A stretch of 10,480 bases of DNA from Candidatus Woesearchaeota archaeon (lineage in GTDB: Archaea; Nanoarchaeota; Nanoarchaeia; Woesearchaeales; GW2011-AR4): the NCBI GenBank assembly GCA_023259315.1, contig JAHFQL010000039.1, positions 1-10,480 of the forward strand, written 5' to 3'. The notes below the pieces were generated by a model. It ran no database searches. It saw only the letters and a program-made list of their open reading frames with translations, and was not told the DNA's origin. Each line of letters starts with the position of its first letter. Position 1 is the stretch's first letter. The position numbers and the translations under genes are program-made. Below are positions 1 to 7,445 of the stretch, one piece after another.

Positions 1-325
1 TGCCATTTGTGACTGCAACAACAACTTCCCTCCCCATAATTGTCCGCATCAAATGGGCATAAGCATTGTCTTCTCCTGTTAGGTTGTGCTTGTAATAAGC
101 CCTTGGGTCCACCAATTTGGTAAGCCATTCTTTATAGTCTTCTATTAATCCTGATTCATTGTCATTAATAAAAACAGAAGCAGTTATGTGCATTGCATTA
201 ACCAATGCCAATCCTTCTTTTACACCGCTTTTTTTTACAATTTCTTCCACTTTGTCGGTTATATTAACAAATTCTATTCGTTTTTGCGTGTTAAACCACA
301 AGTGCTCTGTATGAGATTTCATCAT
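1..325 (-). CDS. YjbQ/UPF0047 family protein (secondary thiamine-phosphate synthase-like), 3' end cut off
   Basis: About 107 residues are visible before the gene runs off the left edge; family members are usually near 135-140, so about the last quarter is missing. The visible part begins [12 protein letters not shown] and contains [18 protein letters not shown] (about residues 41-58), then [13 protein letters not shown] (82-94) and [11 protein letters not shown] (97-107). The two conserved histidine-containing stretches ([12 protein letters not shown] and the AHL region) are hallmarks of UPF0047. Members of this family have been shown to have thiamine-phosphate synthase activity, but the physiological role is uncertain. 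Two adjacent ATGs (325 and 322) are possible starts; the second gives the usual family N-terminus. It lies 47 bases downstream of vapC on the same strand, so it could be co-transcribed, or use a weak TATA-like stretch in the gap. Family assignment is firm; the substrate is inferred from the family. Confidence 0.9.
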   Translation of the reverse strand, partial: MMKSHTEHLWFNTQKRIEFVNITDKVEEIVKKSGVKEGLALVNAMHITASVFINDNESGLIEDYKEWLTKLVDPRAYYKHNLTGEDNAYAHLMRTIMGREVVVAVTNG

Positions 326-372
326 CAATGGTTAATTCCCTTAAAAAGTTTTATTATTCCCTATTTTAAATG

Positions 373-741
373 TTACTTTAAAACTACGCCCTTCAGCCCT
401 CTGAAATCATTGTCTAATGTAACAAGAATGGATTCATTCATCACAGATGTTGCGTAAATTATGGAGTCGATGATTGGCAACCCATTCTCCAATGAAAAAT
501 CAACAGCTTTTTCCGCGATTTCTGTATTAACTTCGATTGTAAGGCTTCGCCTTTTGACAAATTCCATGCTTTTCTTGATCTTATCTTCTGCGATTTTGTT
601 CTTTGACAGGCTTTTTCTTATCTCAAAAAGCGATAATACTGAAAGCAAAAGCATTTCATCTGAATCTATAATCTCCTTATGCATGCCATTAAAAAAATAG
701 ACAATCCAAACTGAAGAGTCTATTAATTTAGAATCTTTCAT
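373..741 (-). CDS. vapC: VapC-type PIN-domain ribonuclease toxin
   Basis: This 122-residue PIN-domain protein is the normal length for VapC. The acidic residues expected of the Mg2+-dependent nuclease site are visible: D8 in LIDSSVW, E40 in LSLFEIRKSL, D92 in LPIIDSIIYAT, and D110 and D112 in VTLDNDFRGLKGV. VapC toxins typically cleave tRNA or rRNA until held inactive by their antitoxin; the target here is unknown. The start codon at 741 lies inside the last codons of the upstream antitoxin gene (14-base overlap), which implies translational coupling and fits the toxin-antitoxin reading. All catalytic acidic positions appear intact, so the toxin is probably functional. The gene is followed closely by the yjbQ homologue. 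Confidence 0.92.
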   Translation of the reverse strand: MKDSKLIDSSVWIVYFFNGMHKEIIDSDEMLLLSVLSLFEIRKSLSKNKIAEDKIKKSMEFVKRRSLTIEVNTEIAEKAVDFSLENGLPIIDSIIYATSVMNESILVTLDNDFRGLKGVVLK

Positions 742-928
742 TTTTGTCTCTTAATTCTTTGAGAAGGTTTTTAATTGGTCTCTTGCCAAGAAATCCTGCC
801 ATAGATACATAGTTTTTGGTTACGACAAGCTTGTTTATGGCTTCGTCATACGATGAAGAACTCGTTTCATCTTTTATTTTCTTTAAAATCTTTAATGTTC
901 TCTCGTTTATTTGTATTGTAGTTGGCAT
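728..928 (-). CDS. vapB: VapB-type ribbon-helix-helix antitoxin
   Basis: This 66-residue protein begins MPTTIQINERTLKILKKIKD, the short strand plus helix of a ribbon-helix-helix DNA-binding domain (about residues 1-36, with a second helix around SSYDEAINKLV). The C-terminal half (about 37-66, positively charged, ending LLKELRDKNERF) would be the toxin-binding tail. It precedes and overlaps the PIN toxin gene by 14 bases, the classical antitoxin-first order. Such antitoxins usually dimerise on a palindrome in their own promoter, and an 18-bp palindrome lies exactly at the start codon here (928-945). The start is chosen because the TATA box is about 25 nt upstream. The antitoxin call is an inference from fold, size and context. 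Confidence 0.85.
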   Translation of the reverse strand: MPTTIQINERTLKILKKIKDETSSSSYDEAINKLVVTKNYVSMAGFLGKRPIKNLLKELRDKNERF

Positions 929-945
929 ATAATTATATAATTATA
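928..945 (-). promoter_or_regulatory. Palindromic operator candidate of vapBC
   Basis: A perfect 18-bp palindrome, TATAATTATATAATTATA, made of two copies of the self-complementary octamer ATAATTAT plus one flanking pair. It touches the first base of the vapB start codon and lies between it and the TATA box, so a bound VapB dimer or VapBC complex would block the transcription start. The operator role is inferred; in an AT-rich intergenic region part of the symmetry could be chance. Confidence 0.5.
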
Positions 946-947
946 AG

Positions 948-958
948 TTATATATAAA
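948..958 (-). promoter_or_regulatory. TATA box of vapBC
   Basis: TTTATATATAA on the minus strand, centred about 25 nt upstream of the vapB ATG. This is the spacing expected when archaeal transcription starts at or next to the start codon (leaderless mRNA). No Shine-Dalgarno sequence is present. Confidence 0.65.
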
Positions 959-1020
959 TGTTTGGTTTATAAGATTATTAGATTTTTTGCGATTGACGGA
1001 GCATTAGATATCAGATAAAA

Positions 1021-4000
1021 TCATTCCTTGTCAAAATGTATCTCAAAGTTCTTTCCCTTTACTTTCTCTGCGCTGACATTGGAATGTTTTTTGTTTGGCT
1101 CCAATTCAGAAATCCTTAATTGTGAAGCGCCAACTTTTTCTTTTATTATTAAAGTCCAATTTTTTAGCATATCTCCCAGTTCCTCATCTGTCTTTATGAA
1201 AAGAGATATGTTGTCAGATTTCTGTAAGCCCGCTTTTTTTCTCAACGCCTGTATTCTCCTCATTATTTCCCTGGCAAAGCCCTCGGCTTCAAGTTCATCT
1301 GTCATTTCCCTGTTCATGTAAATAAACCCATTTTTGAAAGATCCTTCTTCATATGGATATGGCACTTCCTTTGTCACAATCAAATGCTCTTTGACAACAT
1401 TTACTGTTTCACCGTCTATCTTGAATGAATATTTTCCCTTTTCATTTATGTGCCTAAGCACAGTTTCAGGGCTGTCAATCGCCAATTGTGCAATCACCTT
1501 TGGCGCGTTATCGCCAAAATCAGGCCCGATTTGGGAGTAATCGGCCTTTATCTTTGTCTTGATGTTTGGCATAGAATCTACAAGCCCGATCACTTTTACA
1601 TTGACTTGTTTTTTTATTATATCTTTCATCTTTTCAACAGCATGCATTATCTTTTCGCCTTTAGTTGCAACAATTAATTCTTTCAAAGGCCACCTTATCC
1701 CCAATTGCAGTTTTTCTCTCACGGCAAGAGCGCTCTGGACAATATCAGCCACAACTTTCATTGAGTCTTCAAGGTCAACATCAATTGATTCGGGATTGAA
1801 CTTCGGCCATTCAAACAGGTGCATACTTTCTTGCTTCATCTTGAATTCATGCCTCAAATTTTGATACATTCTTTCAGTTATGAAAGGCGCTATTGGCGCA
1901 AATAATTTTAATGATTCCATCAAAACATTGTAAACAGCGTAAAGCACAACCCTTTTCTCTTCATCGCTTCCCATTGAAGACTTGTCCCTTGTTAATTGTA
2001 TGTAAGTCCTGCTCAATTCCAAAAATAAATCTTCAATTTGCCAAGGCACCTCGTTTAGTCTGTAGTCATCAAGCATTTCCGTGACCTTCCTTATTGCAGA
2101 ATTGAGTTTAGAGAATATGTACCTTTCTTCTATATCAGTCCCGTATTTCTCCAAGTCCAAATCAATAGGATTTACTTTGAGATTTTTTGCCATCTCTATG
2201 ATGTATTTGTGCAGATTCCACAGCACAGTAAGGTTCTTGTGCTTAACTTTCATGTCTTCAAAATTGTAATTTATATCGACGCCTGGCGAGGTGCCGCCTA
2301 TCATATAATATCTCAAAGTGTCTGCGCCATACTCCATTATGACTTCCTGCGGCAGTATGTAATTTCCCAAAGACTTGCTCATTTTTCTGCCTTGGGCGTC
2401 ATTGATGAAGCCGTGCATGTAGACTGACTTGAAAGAGCAGTTGTTCATTGCAACCATTGAAGCAACAAACAATAAATTAAACCATCCCCTGATTTGGTCT
2501 ATTCCTTCCAAAATAAAATCAGCAGGGTAAAGTTTTTCAAACAAATCCTTTCTTCTTGGGTAATCCAGGCAGTTCCAGGATGCTGAGCCTGCATCTATCC
2601 ATACATCCAGTATGTCAGGAATCCTTTCCTTCAAAGAACCGCATTTACATTTTATTTTTACCTCGTCAATCCACGGCTTGTGCAAGTCTTCAGGAATCCT
2701 GCCAGCAAGTTTTTTCAGTTCGTCAATCGAGCCAACAACAACAAATTCCTTGCATTGCTTGCATTTCCATATCGGCAATGGAGTGCCCCAGTATCTTTGC
2801 CTCGTAATTCCGTTATCCCTCAAGTTGCTTAGCCAATTGTCAAAGTTTTTTGAGCCTGCAAATTCAGGAACCCATTTCACATTTTTATTTAACGCTATCA
2901 TTTTCTCCCGCAAATTCTCGATCCTGAAGAACCACTGGGTTGTTGTCCTGAAAATGACCGGATTCTTGCAACGCCAACAATGCGCATAATCATGCTCTAT
3001 TTTTGTTTCTGCGACAAGCAGGTCTTTTTTTCTTAATTCCTCTGTTATTTTTTTGTCGTCCTTTTTCGCAGTAAGGTCTTTCAAGAATTGAATCGAGTCG
3101 TCAAAGACTCCTCTTTCATTCAGTGTGTTGAACGGCGGTATATTGTTTCTATGCCCAATCTCGTAATCTTCAGGGCCGCAGCCAGGAGCCATGTGAACCA
3201 AACCAGTTCCTGCGTTTATATCAACATATTCTTCACTCAAAACAATAGTATGGACTTTCTGATGCTTTGTTTTTAATTCTTTGAATTGATGAATTTCGTT
3301 GTGGAACGGATGAACATATTCCATTCCAAGCAGTTTGTCTCCTTTGAATTCGTCCTGTATCGAGAATTGCTTTTCAGCAACATCATTTATAAAAGAGCCT
3401 GCAAGGGATTTTGCAACAATCCAAAATTCATTGCCAACTTTTGCCCTGATATAATCCAGATTGGGATTTGCCATGACTCCCAAGTTGAATGGTATTGTCC
3501 ATGGAGTTGTTGTCCAAATTATAAGGAATTCATTTGGCTTGTTCTTTACCTGAAATTTTACAAAAATTGAGTCATCTGTTACATTTTCATATTCCAATTC
3601 GTGCTTTGCCAACGATGTTGCGCAGCTGAAGCACCAGTGCATTGTTTTTTCCCCTTCATACAGCCTGTTATTTTCATGAGCTTTTTTTATGAGCCACCAC
3701 TCGCCTTCCATGTAAGTATTGTCCACAGACTTGTACGCGTTGTCAAAATCCATCCATACGCCTATTCTTCTAAAGTCCCCGTTCATTGAGATAAGGTTTG
3801 CTATTGCAAATTCCTTGCATTCTGTCACAAAATTTGCCACGCCAAAATTCGGAATTTCATCTTTGTTCTTTAACCCAAGTTTTTTCTCGACCGCCTGCTC
3901 TGTTGGCAAGCCGTGCATGTCATATCCTGCCCTGTCCCACACGTCAAAGCCCTGCATTCTCTTATACCTTAAGACAGTATCCTTCAAGGACTTGTTCCAC

Positions 4001-4164
4001 GCTGTTCCCAGATGCACTTTTCCTGAGGTGTATGGGGGTCCATCTAAGAAATAGAATTTTTTCTTGCCTTCATTCTTCTCCTTTGCCTTCTCGTAAATCC
4101 TATTCCTTTTCCAGAATTCCAGCACTTCCGGCTCTATCTTCAAAGCATCGTAATTTTGTATCAT
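1021..4164 (-). CDS. ileS: Isoleucyl-tRNA synthetase (archaeal type)
   Basis: Charges tRNA-Ile with isoleucine in the cytoplasm, and edits mis-activated valine. The 1047 residues are full length for the family. In order: the class I HIGH signature in variant form, PPYTSGKVHLGTAWN (HLGT at 51-54); AGYDMHGLPTE (79-89); the CP1 editing domain with IWTTTPWTIPFNLGV (216-230) and AGTGLVHMAPGCGPEDYEIG (318-337); CWRC (396-399); the catalytic-domain stretch RQRYWGTPLPIWKC (455-468); a probable zinc knuckle with C468, C471, C506 and C508; DVWIDAGSASW (520-530); and KMSKS (594-598). The rest is the anticodon-binding helical domain and C-terminal extension. The GYDMHGLP motif and overall layout separate it from ValRS and LeuRS. 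It appears monocistronic, with a TATA box about 26 nt upstream of the ATG. Confidence 0.97.
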   Translation of the reverse strand: MIQNYDALKIEPEVLEFWKRNRIYEKAKEKNEGKKKFYFLDGPPYTSGKVHLGTAWNKSLKDTVLRYKRMQGFDVWDRAGYDMHGLPTEQAVEKKLGLKNKDEIPNFGVANFVTECKEFAIANLISMNGDFRRIGVWMDFDNAYKSVDNTYMEGEWWLIKKAHENNRLYEGEKTMHWCFSCATSLAKHELEYENVTDDSIFVKFQVKNKPNEFLIIWTTTPWTIPFNLGVMANPNLDYIRAKVGNEFWIVAKSLAGSFINDVAEKQFSIQDEFKGDKLLGMEYVHPFHNEIHQFKELKTKHQKVHTIVLSEEYVDINAGTGLVHMAPGCGPEDYEIGHRNNIPPFNTLNERGVFDDSIQFLKDLTAKKDDKKITEELRKKDLLVAETKIEHDYAHCWRCKNPVIFRTTTQWFFRIENLREKMIALNKNVKWVPEFAGSKNFDNWLSNLRDNGITRQRYWGTPLPIWKCKQCKEFVVVGSIDELKKLAGRIPEDLHKPWIDEVKIKCKCGSLKERIPDILDVWIDAGSASWNCLDYPRRKDLFEKLYPADFILEGIDQIRGWFNLLFVASMVAMNNCSFKSVYMHGFINDAQGRKMSKSLGNYILPQEVIMEYGADTLRYYMIGGTSPGVDINYNFEDMKVKHKNLTVLWNLHKYIIEMAKNLKVNPIDLDLEKYGTDIEERYIFSKLNSAIRKVTEMLDDYRLNEVPWQIEDLFLELSRTYIQLTRDKSSMGSDEEKRVVLYAVYNVLMESLKLFAPIAPFITERMYQNLRHEFKMKQESMHLFEWPKFNPESIDVDLEDSMKVVADIVQSALAVREKLQLGIRWPLKELIVATKGEKIMHAVEKMKDIIKKQVNVKVIGLVDSMPNIKTKIKADYSQIGPDFGDNAPKVIAQLAIDSPETVLRHINEKGKYSFKIDGETVNVVKEHLIVTKEVPYPYEEGSFKNGFIYMNREMTDELEAEGFAREIMRRIQALRKKAGLQKSDNISLFIKTDEELGDMLKNWTLIIKEKVGASQLRISELEPNKKHSNVSAEKVKGKNFEIHFDKE

Positions 4165-4185
4165 ATAAAAAGTAAATTAAGTGAT

Positions 4186-4194
4186 TATTTAAAT
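4186..4194 (-). promoter_or_regulatory. TATA box of ileS
   Basis: ATTTAAATA on the minus strand, centred 26 nt upstream of the ileS ATG at 4164. The short AT-rich stretch between them has no ribosome binding site, which suggests a leaderless transcript. Confidence 0.6.
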
Positions 4195-4228
4195 ATTTAA
4201 GGTTTTAGAAAATTGCAATTCAATTATC

Positions 4229-4447
4229 TCATGAATTCATTGCATCGGCCAATGTTTTCGATGCTCGAATTGCCAAATAATCCGCAACTATTTCAATTCC
4301 TAGTCTCTGGCTGGTGTCATTTCCTTGACGGCATCTTTCAAGGAGTCCAGCAAGACTACTTACTTCTCTGGCTCTTCCTGTGTCGAGGGTTGCAACATCA
4401 GCATCTGTTTCCACAAGTTGGGCTTGAACTGGTTTGCGCTGTTCCAT
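4229..4447 (-). CDS. Small unrecognised protein, possibly the intact 3' part of a decayed gene
   Basis: I do not recognise this 72-residue ORF (MEQRKPVQAQLVETDAD... ending ASKTLADAMNS). It is hydrophilic and looks largely helical, with an acidic segment (VETDADVATLD) followed by helix-prone stretches (REVSSLAGLLERCRQG, QRLGIEIVADYLAIRAS); no membrane segment or metal site is seen. It is on the same strand as its neighbours, between ileS and polB. Base composition is noticeably richer in G+C than the surrounding spacers, which supports coding. The start is doubtful: ATG at 4447, or TTG at 4480 for 83 residues, and neither has a well-placed promoter. The same frame continues upstream of a TAA at 4496-4498 with coding-like sequence, so this may be the remainder of a longer gene. 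The opposite-strand ORF over it looks like a shadow. Confidence 0.4.
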   Translation of the reverse strand: MEQRKPVQAQLVETDADVATLDTGRAREVSSLAGLLERCRQGNDTSQRLGIEIVADYLAIRASKTLADAMNS

Positions 4448-4571
4448 TGTGACAAATGATACATGATGCCCTTTGACCAAGTAGAGCGGACCAAATTAAT
4501 CTTGAACGAGATATACTTCCCCCATACTTGAAGGATTCAGTCTAAGTTCATTTATCTCAAGAATCAGATTG

Positions 4572-4584
4572 TTTAAAATATTTA
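4572..4584 (-). promoter_or_regulatory. TATA-like box upstream of the decayed small ORF
   Basis: TAAATATTTTAAA on the minus strand, just after the polB stop codon. It is centred about 27 nt upstream of an ATG at 4551, the standard spacing in this window. That ATG opens only four codons before a stop, in a frame offset by one from the small ORF downstream, so the promoter now seems to serve a broken gene. Confidence 0.4.
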
Positions 4585-4590
4585 TTAGCC

Positions 4591-7041
4591 CTAAAAAAAT
4601 CCTTCAAGCTTTGTTTGTTCTTTTGTCTCAAGCAAATCCTCTTTAGTGTAGCCTAAAACATTAAATATTCTTTCAACTGCCGGGATTACCTGATTATCAA
4701 TATAATAAGTTGCATCATAATCTATATCTTTTACCTCGTCAGGCAATTTGACCCTATTCCTTATTATATCATTTCCCTGGGTCACAACATACTTTATCAT
4801 AGTGCCTGGAGATATGTGCCTGCCCCTGTTTATTAATCGCTGTGCTGCAGCAACATGAGGTCCCTTATTTGCATAATCCAGAATTTCTTTTTGTAGTTGG
4901 GTGTGCATTATAACCCCATTCAGGGGAATTTTTTTATTTTTTAAATCACTAACGACTTGCTTTATATAATCAAGCGCTTTTTTTGTGTCATTATCCCTCA
5001 AAACTATATCCAAAACTTTTTCCTGTGCGTCTTTTGCAATCATGGACCAGTTGCGCCTTACGGTCTCGAAGCCCTTTATTTTTAATATTCCGGTTTCAGA
5101 CATCAGAGCGTATTTTTTCTTTGCCCCAAAAGGGCCTATCTTTGCGGACACAAAAATACCAGCAGGATAAAATCCCTCGTATTCCAGTTCCATCAAGCCC
5201 GGTAGCTCAACATTTATTGTTTCTGCAAAACTTTGCGCATTATTTTTTGTTTTGCCGTCAAGAGTTAAAAATACAGAATCGGTGTCGCTATACAACACAA
5301 CAAACCCTTCTTTCTGCGCCTTTTCAATAACTTGTTTTATGTAGAATCTGCCCCATGCAGTCACGCTTCTGGCCGATTCCAGTGAATACCACCTCGCGCC
5401 AAAAAACCCAAGATAGCCATAAAATGAATTTGCAAGCAATTTCAAGCTATTTTGGCGAGCGTCCAAAAATGTGAATTTCTCATCTTCTTTTTTTATTATC
5501 TCCTTTATCCTCATCCTTCTTGTTATCAAGTCTTCTATTAAAATCGGAATAAATCCTTTTCTTTTGGCGCAAAACCAATGCTCATCGTCTTTGTCTCCCA
5601 TGGATTTGGCTGTGTCTCTGCAGCATTCGCAATCGATAGTATCGGGGCCTATGTTGTGCGAGCCAATTATTGTGGGATACAGGCTCCTAAAATCAAAGAC
5701 AACAATATCTTTGTACAGGCCAGGCCTTGGCTCGTAGACAAAAGCTCCTTGGTAAGTGTGCATTCTTCTCTGCTGCACTTCATTATAATTTGGCTTGTTT
5801 GGCGCGATTTCATTGAATTGTGAGGCTTGCTTCAGTATGTACCATTCGACAAGCTGCGAGAAGCCCATCCTGTTGGCATCGTAAATTGGTATCCCTACAA
5901 TCTTGACCATTTCTATTATAGTTGGAATCATTTTAACAGCAAGGCTATAGGTCAGGTAAGAATCATGTAGGCAATATTCGCAAAATTTTTCAAGGTCCTC
6001 ATTCCTATTGTCCCATATATCCGGTAGCTCTTCCAACGGCACAGCATGTTTTTGTTCCTCAAGCAGTTCAGTGGCAACGGCATTCAAGTCATAGGAATAT
6101 GTTTCCATGGTTGTGCCCATGACTTTTTTGATAAATTTAAATATGTCAAGATGAGTGATTCCATTCAATGCAACTGAAATCTCCCTTCCGCTCTTTACTT
6201 TCAGCTCTGAATAATCAAATCCAATGTCCAGTTTGATTCTGTACTTGTCAGCCCTCGTTTTTATGTACGGCAAGTCAAATCCATCTGAAAAGTAGCCTGT
6301 AAGTATGTCTGGCTTGAACTCATCAATTGTTGCCTTGAATTTCTCAATAAGTTCCGCTTCGCTATCGACAAATTCCACAAAATCGAGCTCTGTCCTGAAT
6401 TTTTTCCAAACAAAAACTTTTCTGAAATTTTCGCCGTAAAAAGAAAGCATTATCACGGGATTTTTCTCGGCATCTATGGCCATGTCAAAATGGCTGTAAG
6501 TTTCTATGTCAAATGCCAGGACTTTTGGGTTATGGAGCGTGTTGCTGCCAGCAGGCTCTATGCTGTCTGCTTTGAATACAACAACCCTGGCCTTTTGATT
6601 CACAAAATCGCCTGCTGCCTGGTGCAAAACCAAGGGAGTTATGTTTTTGTCAATCAAATACCTCCTTACAAAAGGTATGTCAAACTCATGTGTTGAGTCT
6701 ACAGAATCCCATTCCTTCACAGCATCCCTTATTACTGGTACGCTGCTCGGCAAATTTGCGTAAACCTTTATAGCAAGGACTTCCTTTCCAAGAAATTTTT
6801 TAGATACGGTTTCTGTTTTGGTGACAAAAGATACTTCGTTATCGTTTTCAATTTTTATCCCGCTTATTTTATCGCCTATGCCAGCATCCTTTGCAATCAC
6901 GTAAAAATAAGGCTCAAAATTGCTGTCCAGAACGCAAATCTGCCTTCCATCAGCTGCTCTGCCGTACAGATTTATGACTGCTTTTCCGTCAACCACCTTG
7001 TAAGTTACATCCAAAGGAAAAAACTGGATCTTTTCAGGCAT
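4591..7041 (-). CDS. polB: Archaeal family B replicative DNA polymerase with 3'-5' exonuclease
   Basis: Replicative DNA polymerase of 816 residues, single chain, with no intein in any of the three usual insertion motifs. The exonuclease domain has Exo I LAFDIETY (D178, E180), Exo II GYFSDGFDLPYI (D256) and Exo III YCLHD (Y356, D360). The polymerase domain has motif A DFRSLYPTII (D450), motif B KLLANSFYG (534-542), motif C YSDTDS (D586, D588) and the KKKY stretch at 641-644. The chain ends QTKLEGFF (809-816), a textbook PCNA-interacting peptide. P98 and V101 align with the uracil-sensing positions P90 and V93 of Pyrococcus polymerase. Odd points: the Exo II asparagine is replaced by F251, and four cysteines (C471, C473, C474, C491) cluster after motif A. 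The ATG at 7041 has a TATA box about 25 nt upstream. Confidence 0.97.
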   Translation of the reverse strand: MPEKIQFFPLDVTYKVVDGKAVINLYGRAADGRQICVLDSNFEPYFYVIAKDAGIGDKISGIKIENDNEVSFVTKTETVSKKFLGKEVLAIKVYANLPSSVPVIRDAVKEWDSVDSTHEFDIPFVRRYLIDKNITPLVLHQAAGDFVNQKARVVVFKADSIEPAGSNTLHNPKVLAFDIETYSHFDMAIDAEKNPVIMLSFYGENFRKVFVWKKFRTELDFVEFVDSEAELIEKFKATIDEFKPDILTGYFSDGFDLPYIKTRADKYRIKLDIGFDYSELKVKSGREISVALNGITHLDIFKFIKKVMGTTMETYSYDLNAVATELLEEQKHAVPLEELPDIWDNRNEDLEKFCEYCLHDSYLTYSLAVKMIPTIIEMVKIVGIPIYDANRMGFSQLVEWYILKQASQFNEIAPNKPNYNEVQQRRMHTYQGAFVYEPRPGLYKDIVVFDFRSLYPTIIGSHNIGPDTIDCECCRDTAKSMGDKDDEHWFCAKRKGFIPILIEDLITRRMRIKEIIKKEDEKFTFLDARQNSLKLLANSFYGYLGFFGARWYSLESARSVTAWGRFYIKQVIEKAQKEGFVVLYSDTDSVFLTLDGKTKNNAQSFAETINVELPGLMELEYEGFYPAGIFVSAKIGPFGAKKKYALMSETGILKIKGFETVRRNWSMIAKDAQEKVLDIVLRDNDTKKALDYIKQVVSDLKNKKIPLNGVIMHTQLQKEILDYANKGPHVAAAQRLINRGRHISPGTMIKYVVTQGNDIIRNRVKLPDEVKDIDYDATYYIDNQVIPAVERIFNVLGYTKEDLLETKEQTKLEGFF

Positions 7042-7060
7042 AACAGACGAGAAGGCTTAT

Positions 7061-7072
7061 TTTATATATAAA
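7061..7072 (-). promoter_or_regulatory. TATA box of polB
   Basis: TTTATATATAAA on the minus strand, centred about 25 nt upstream of the polB ATG at 7041. It is one of the strongest TATA boxes in the window and fits leaderless transcription. Confidence 0.65.
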
Positions 7073-7139
7073 AGTGTTGGTAAGATTAGATTTTGTGAAA
7101 AATTTTAGAATATCAGCAAACTCAATTTAAAAATGAATT

Positions 7140-7445
7140 TTATTTTGATAATTTCTTTTGTTTTGAATTAAAATCAAGAAAATAAACTATTTCTTCGTCT
7201 AATTTTTCTAAATTCAATAAAACTTTTTCTCTTCTGGGAGAACCGTCTGCATTTCTAAAATCTCTTTGGAATGAACCACATTTAACAAGAACAGCATCGT
7301 CAATTTTAATGAAAGAAATTTGTTTTAAATCAAATTCTATTTTTCTTAATCTTGACCAAGCTCCTCTTTTAATTCTTTCAAGTTCGTATTTAGATTTACC
7401 ACCTTTAAGTTCCTCATGCCATTTCTGAAAACATTCTATAATAAT
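7140..7445 (-). CDS. Unrecognised protein without a usable start codon (orfC of the AT-rich cluster)
   Basis: An open frame of 101 codons with strongly coding-like content that I cannot assign. It reads ECFQKWHEELKGGKSKYE, then KRGAWSRLRKIEFDLKQI, KIDDAVLVKCGSFQRDFRN and SPRREKVLLNLEKLDEEI, ending NSKQKKLSK: a charged, probably soluble protein. There is no in-frame ATG, GTG or early TTG; the first codons after the upstream TAA (7446-7448) are ATT ATT ATA GAA. The frame begins exactly where orfB stops (TAG at 7436-7438) and is offset by -1 from it. The likely readings are that orfB and orfC are one gene of about 185 codons split by an indel or a frameshift, or that orfC starts at a non-standard ATT or ATA. 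Codons are more AT-rich than in polB or ileS. Confidence 0.6.
   Translation of the reverse strand: MIIECFQKWHEELKGGKSKYELERIKRGAWSRLRKIEFDLKQISFIKIDDAVLVKCGSFQRDFRNADGSPRREKVLLNLEKLDEEIVYFLDFNSKQKKLSK

Noticed and set aside
188..700. Plus-strand ORFs across yjbQ and vapC
   Set aside because: They overlap genes with clear family motifs on the other strand and show no recognisable domain.
4213..4452. Plus-strand ORF of 79 codons opposite the small ORF at 4229-4447
   Set aside because: Its product is rich in aromatic and hydrophobic residues without pattern, it opposes both flanking genes, and the minus-strand reading looks more protein-like.
4591..7041. Intein in PolB
   Set aside because: Motifs A, B and C are each uninterrupted and the total length is normal for a plain polymerase.
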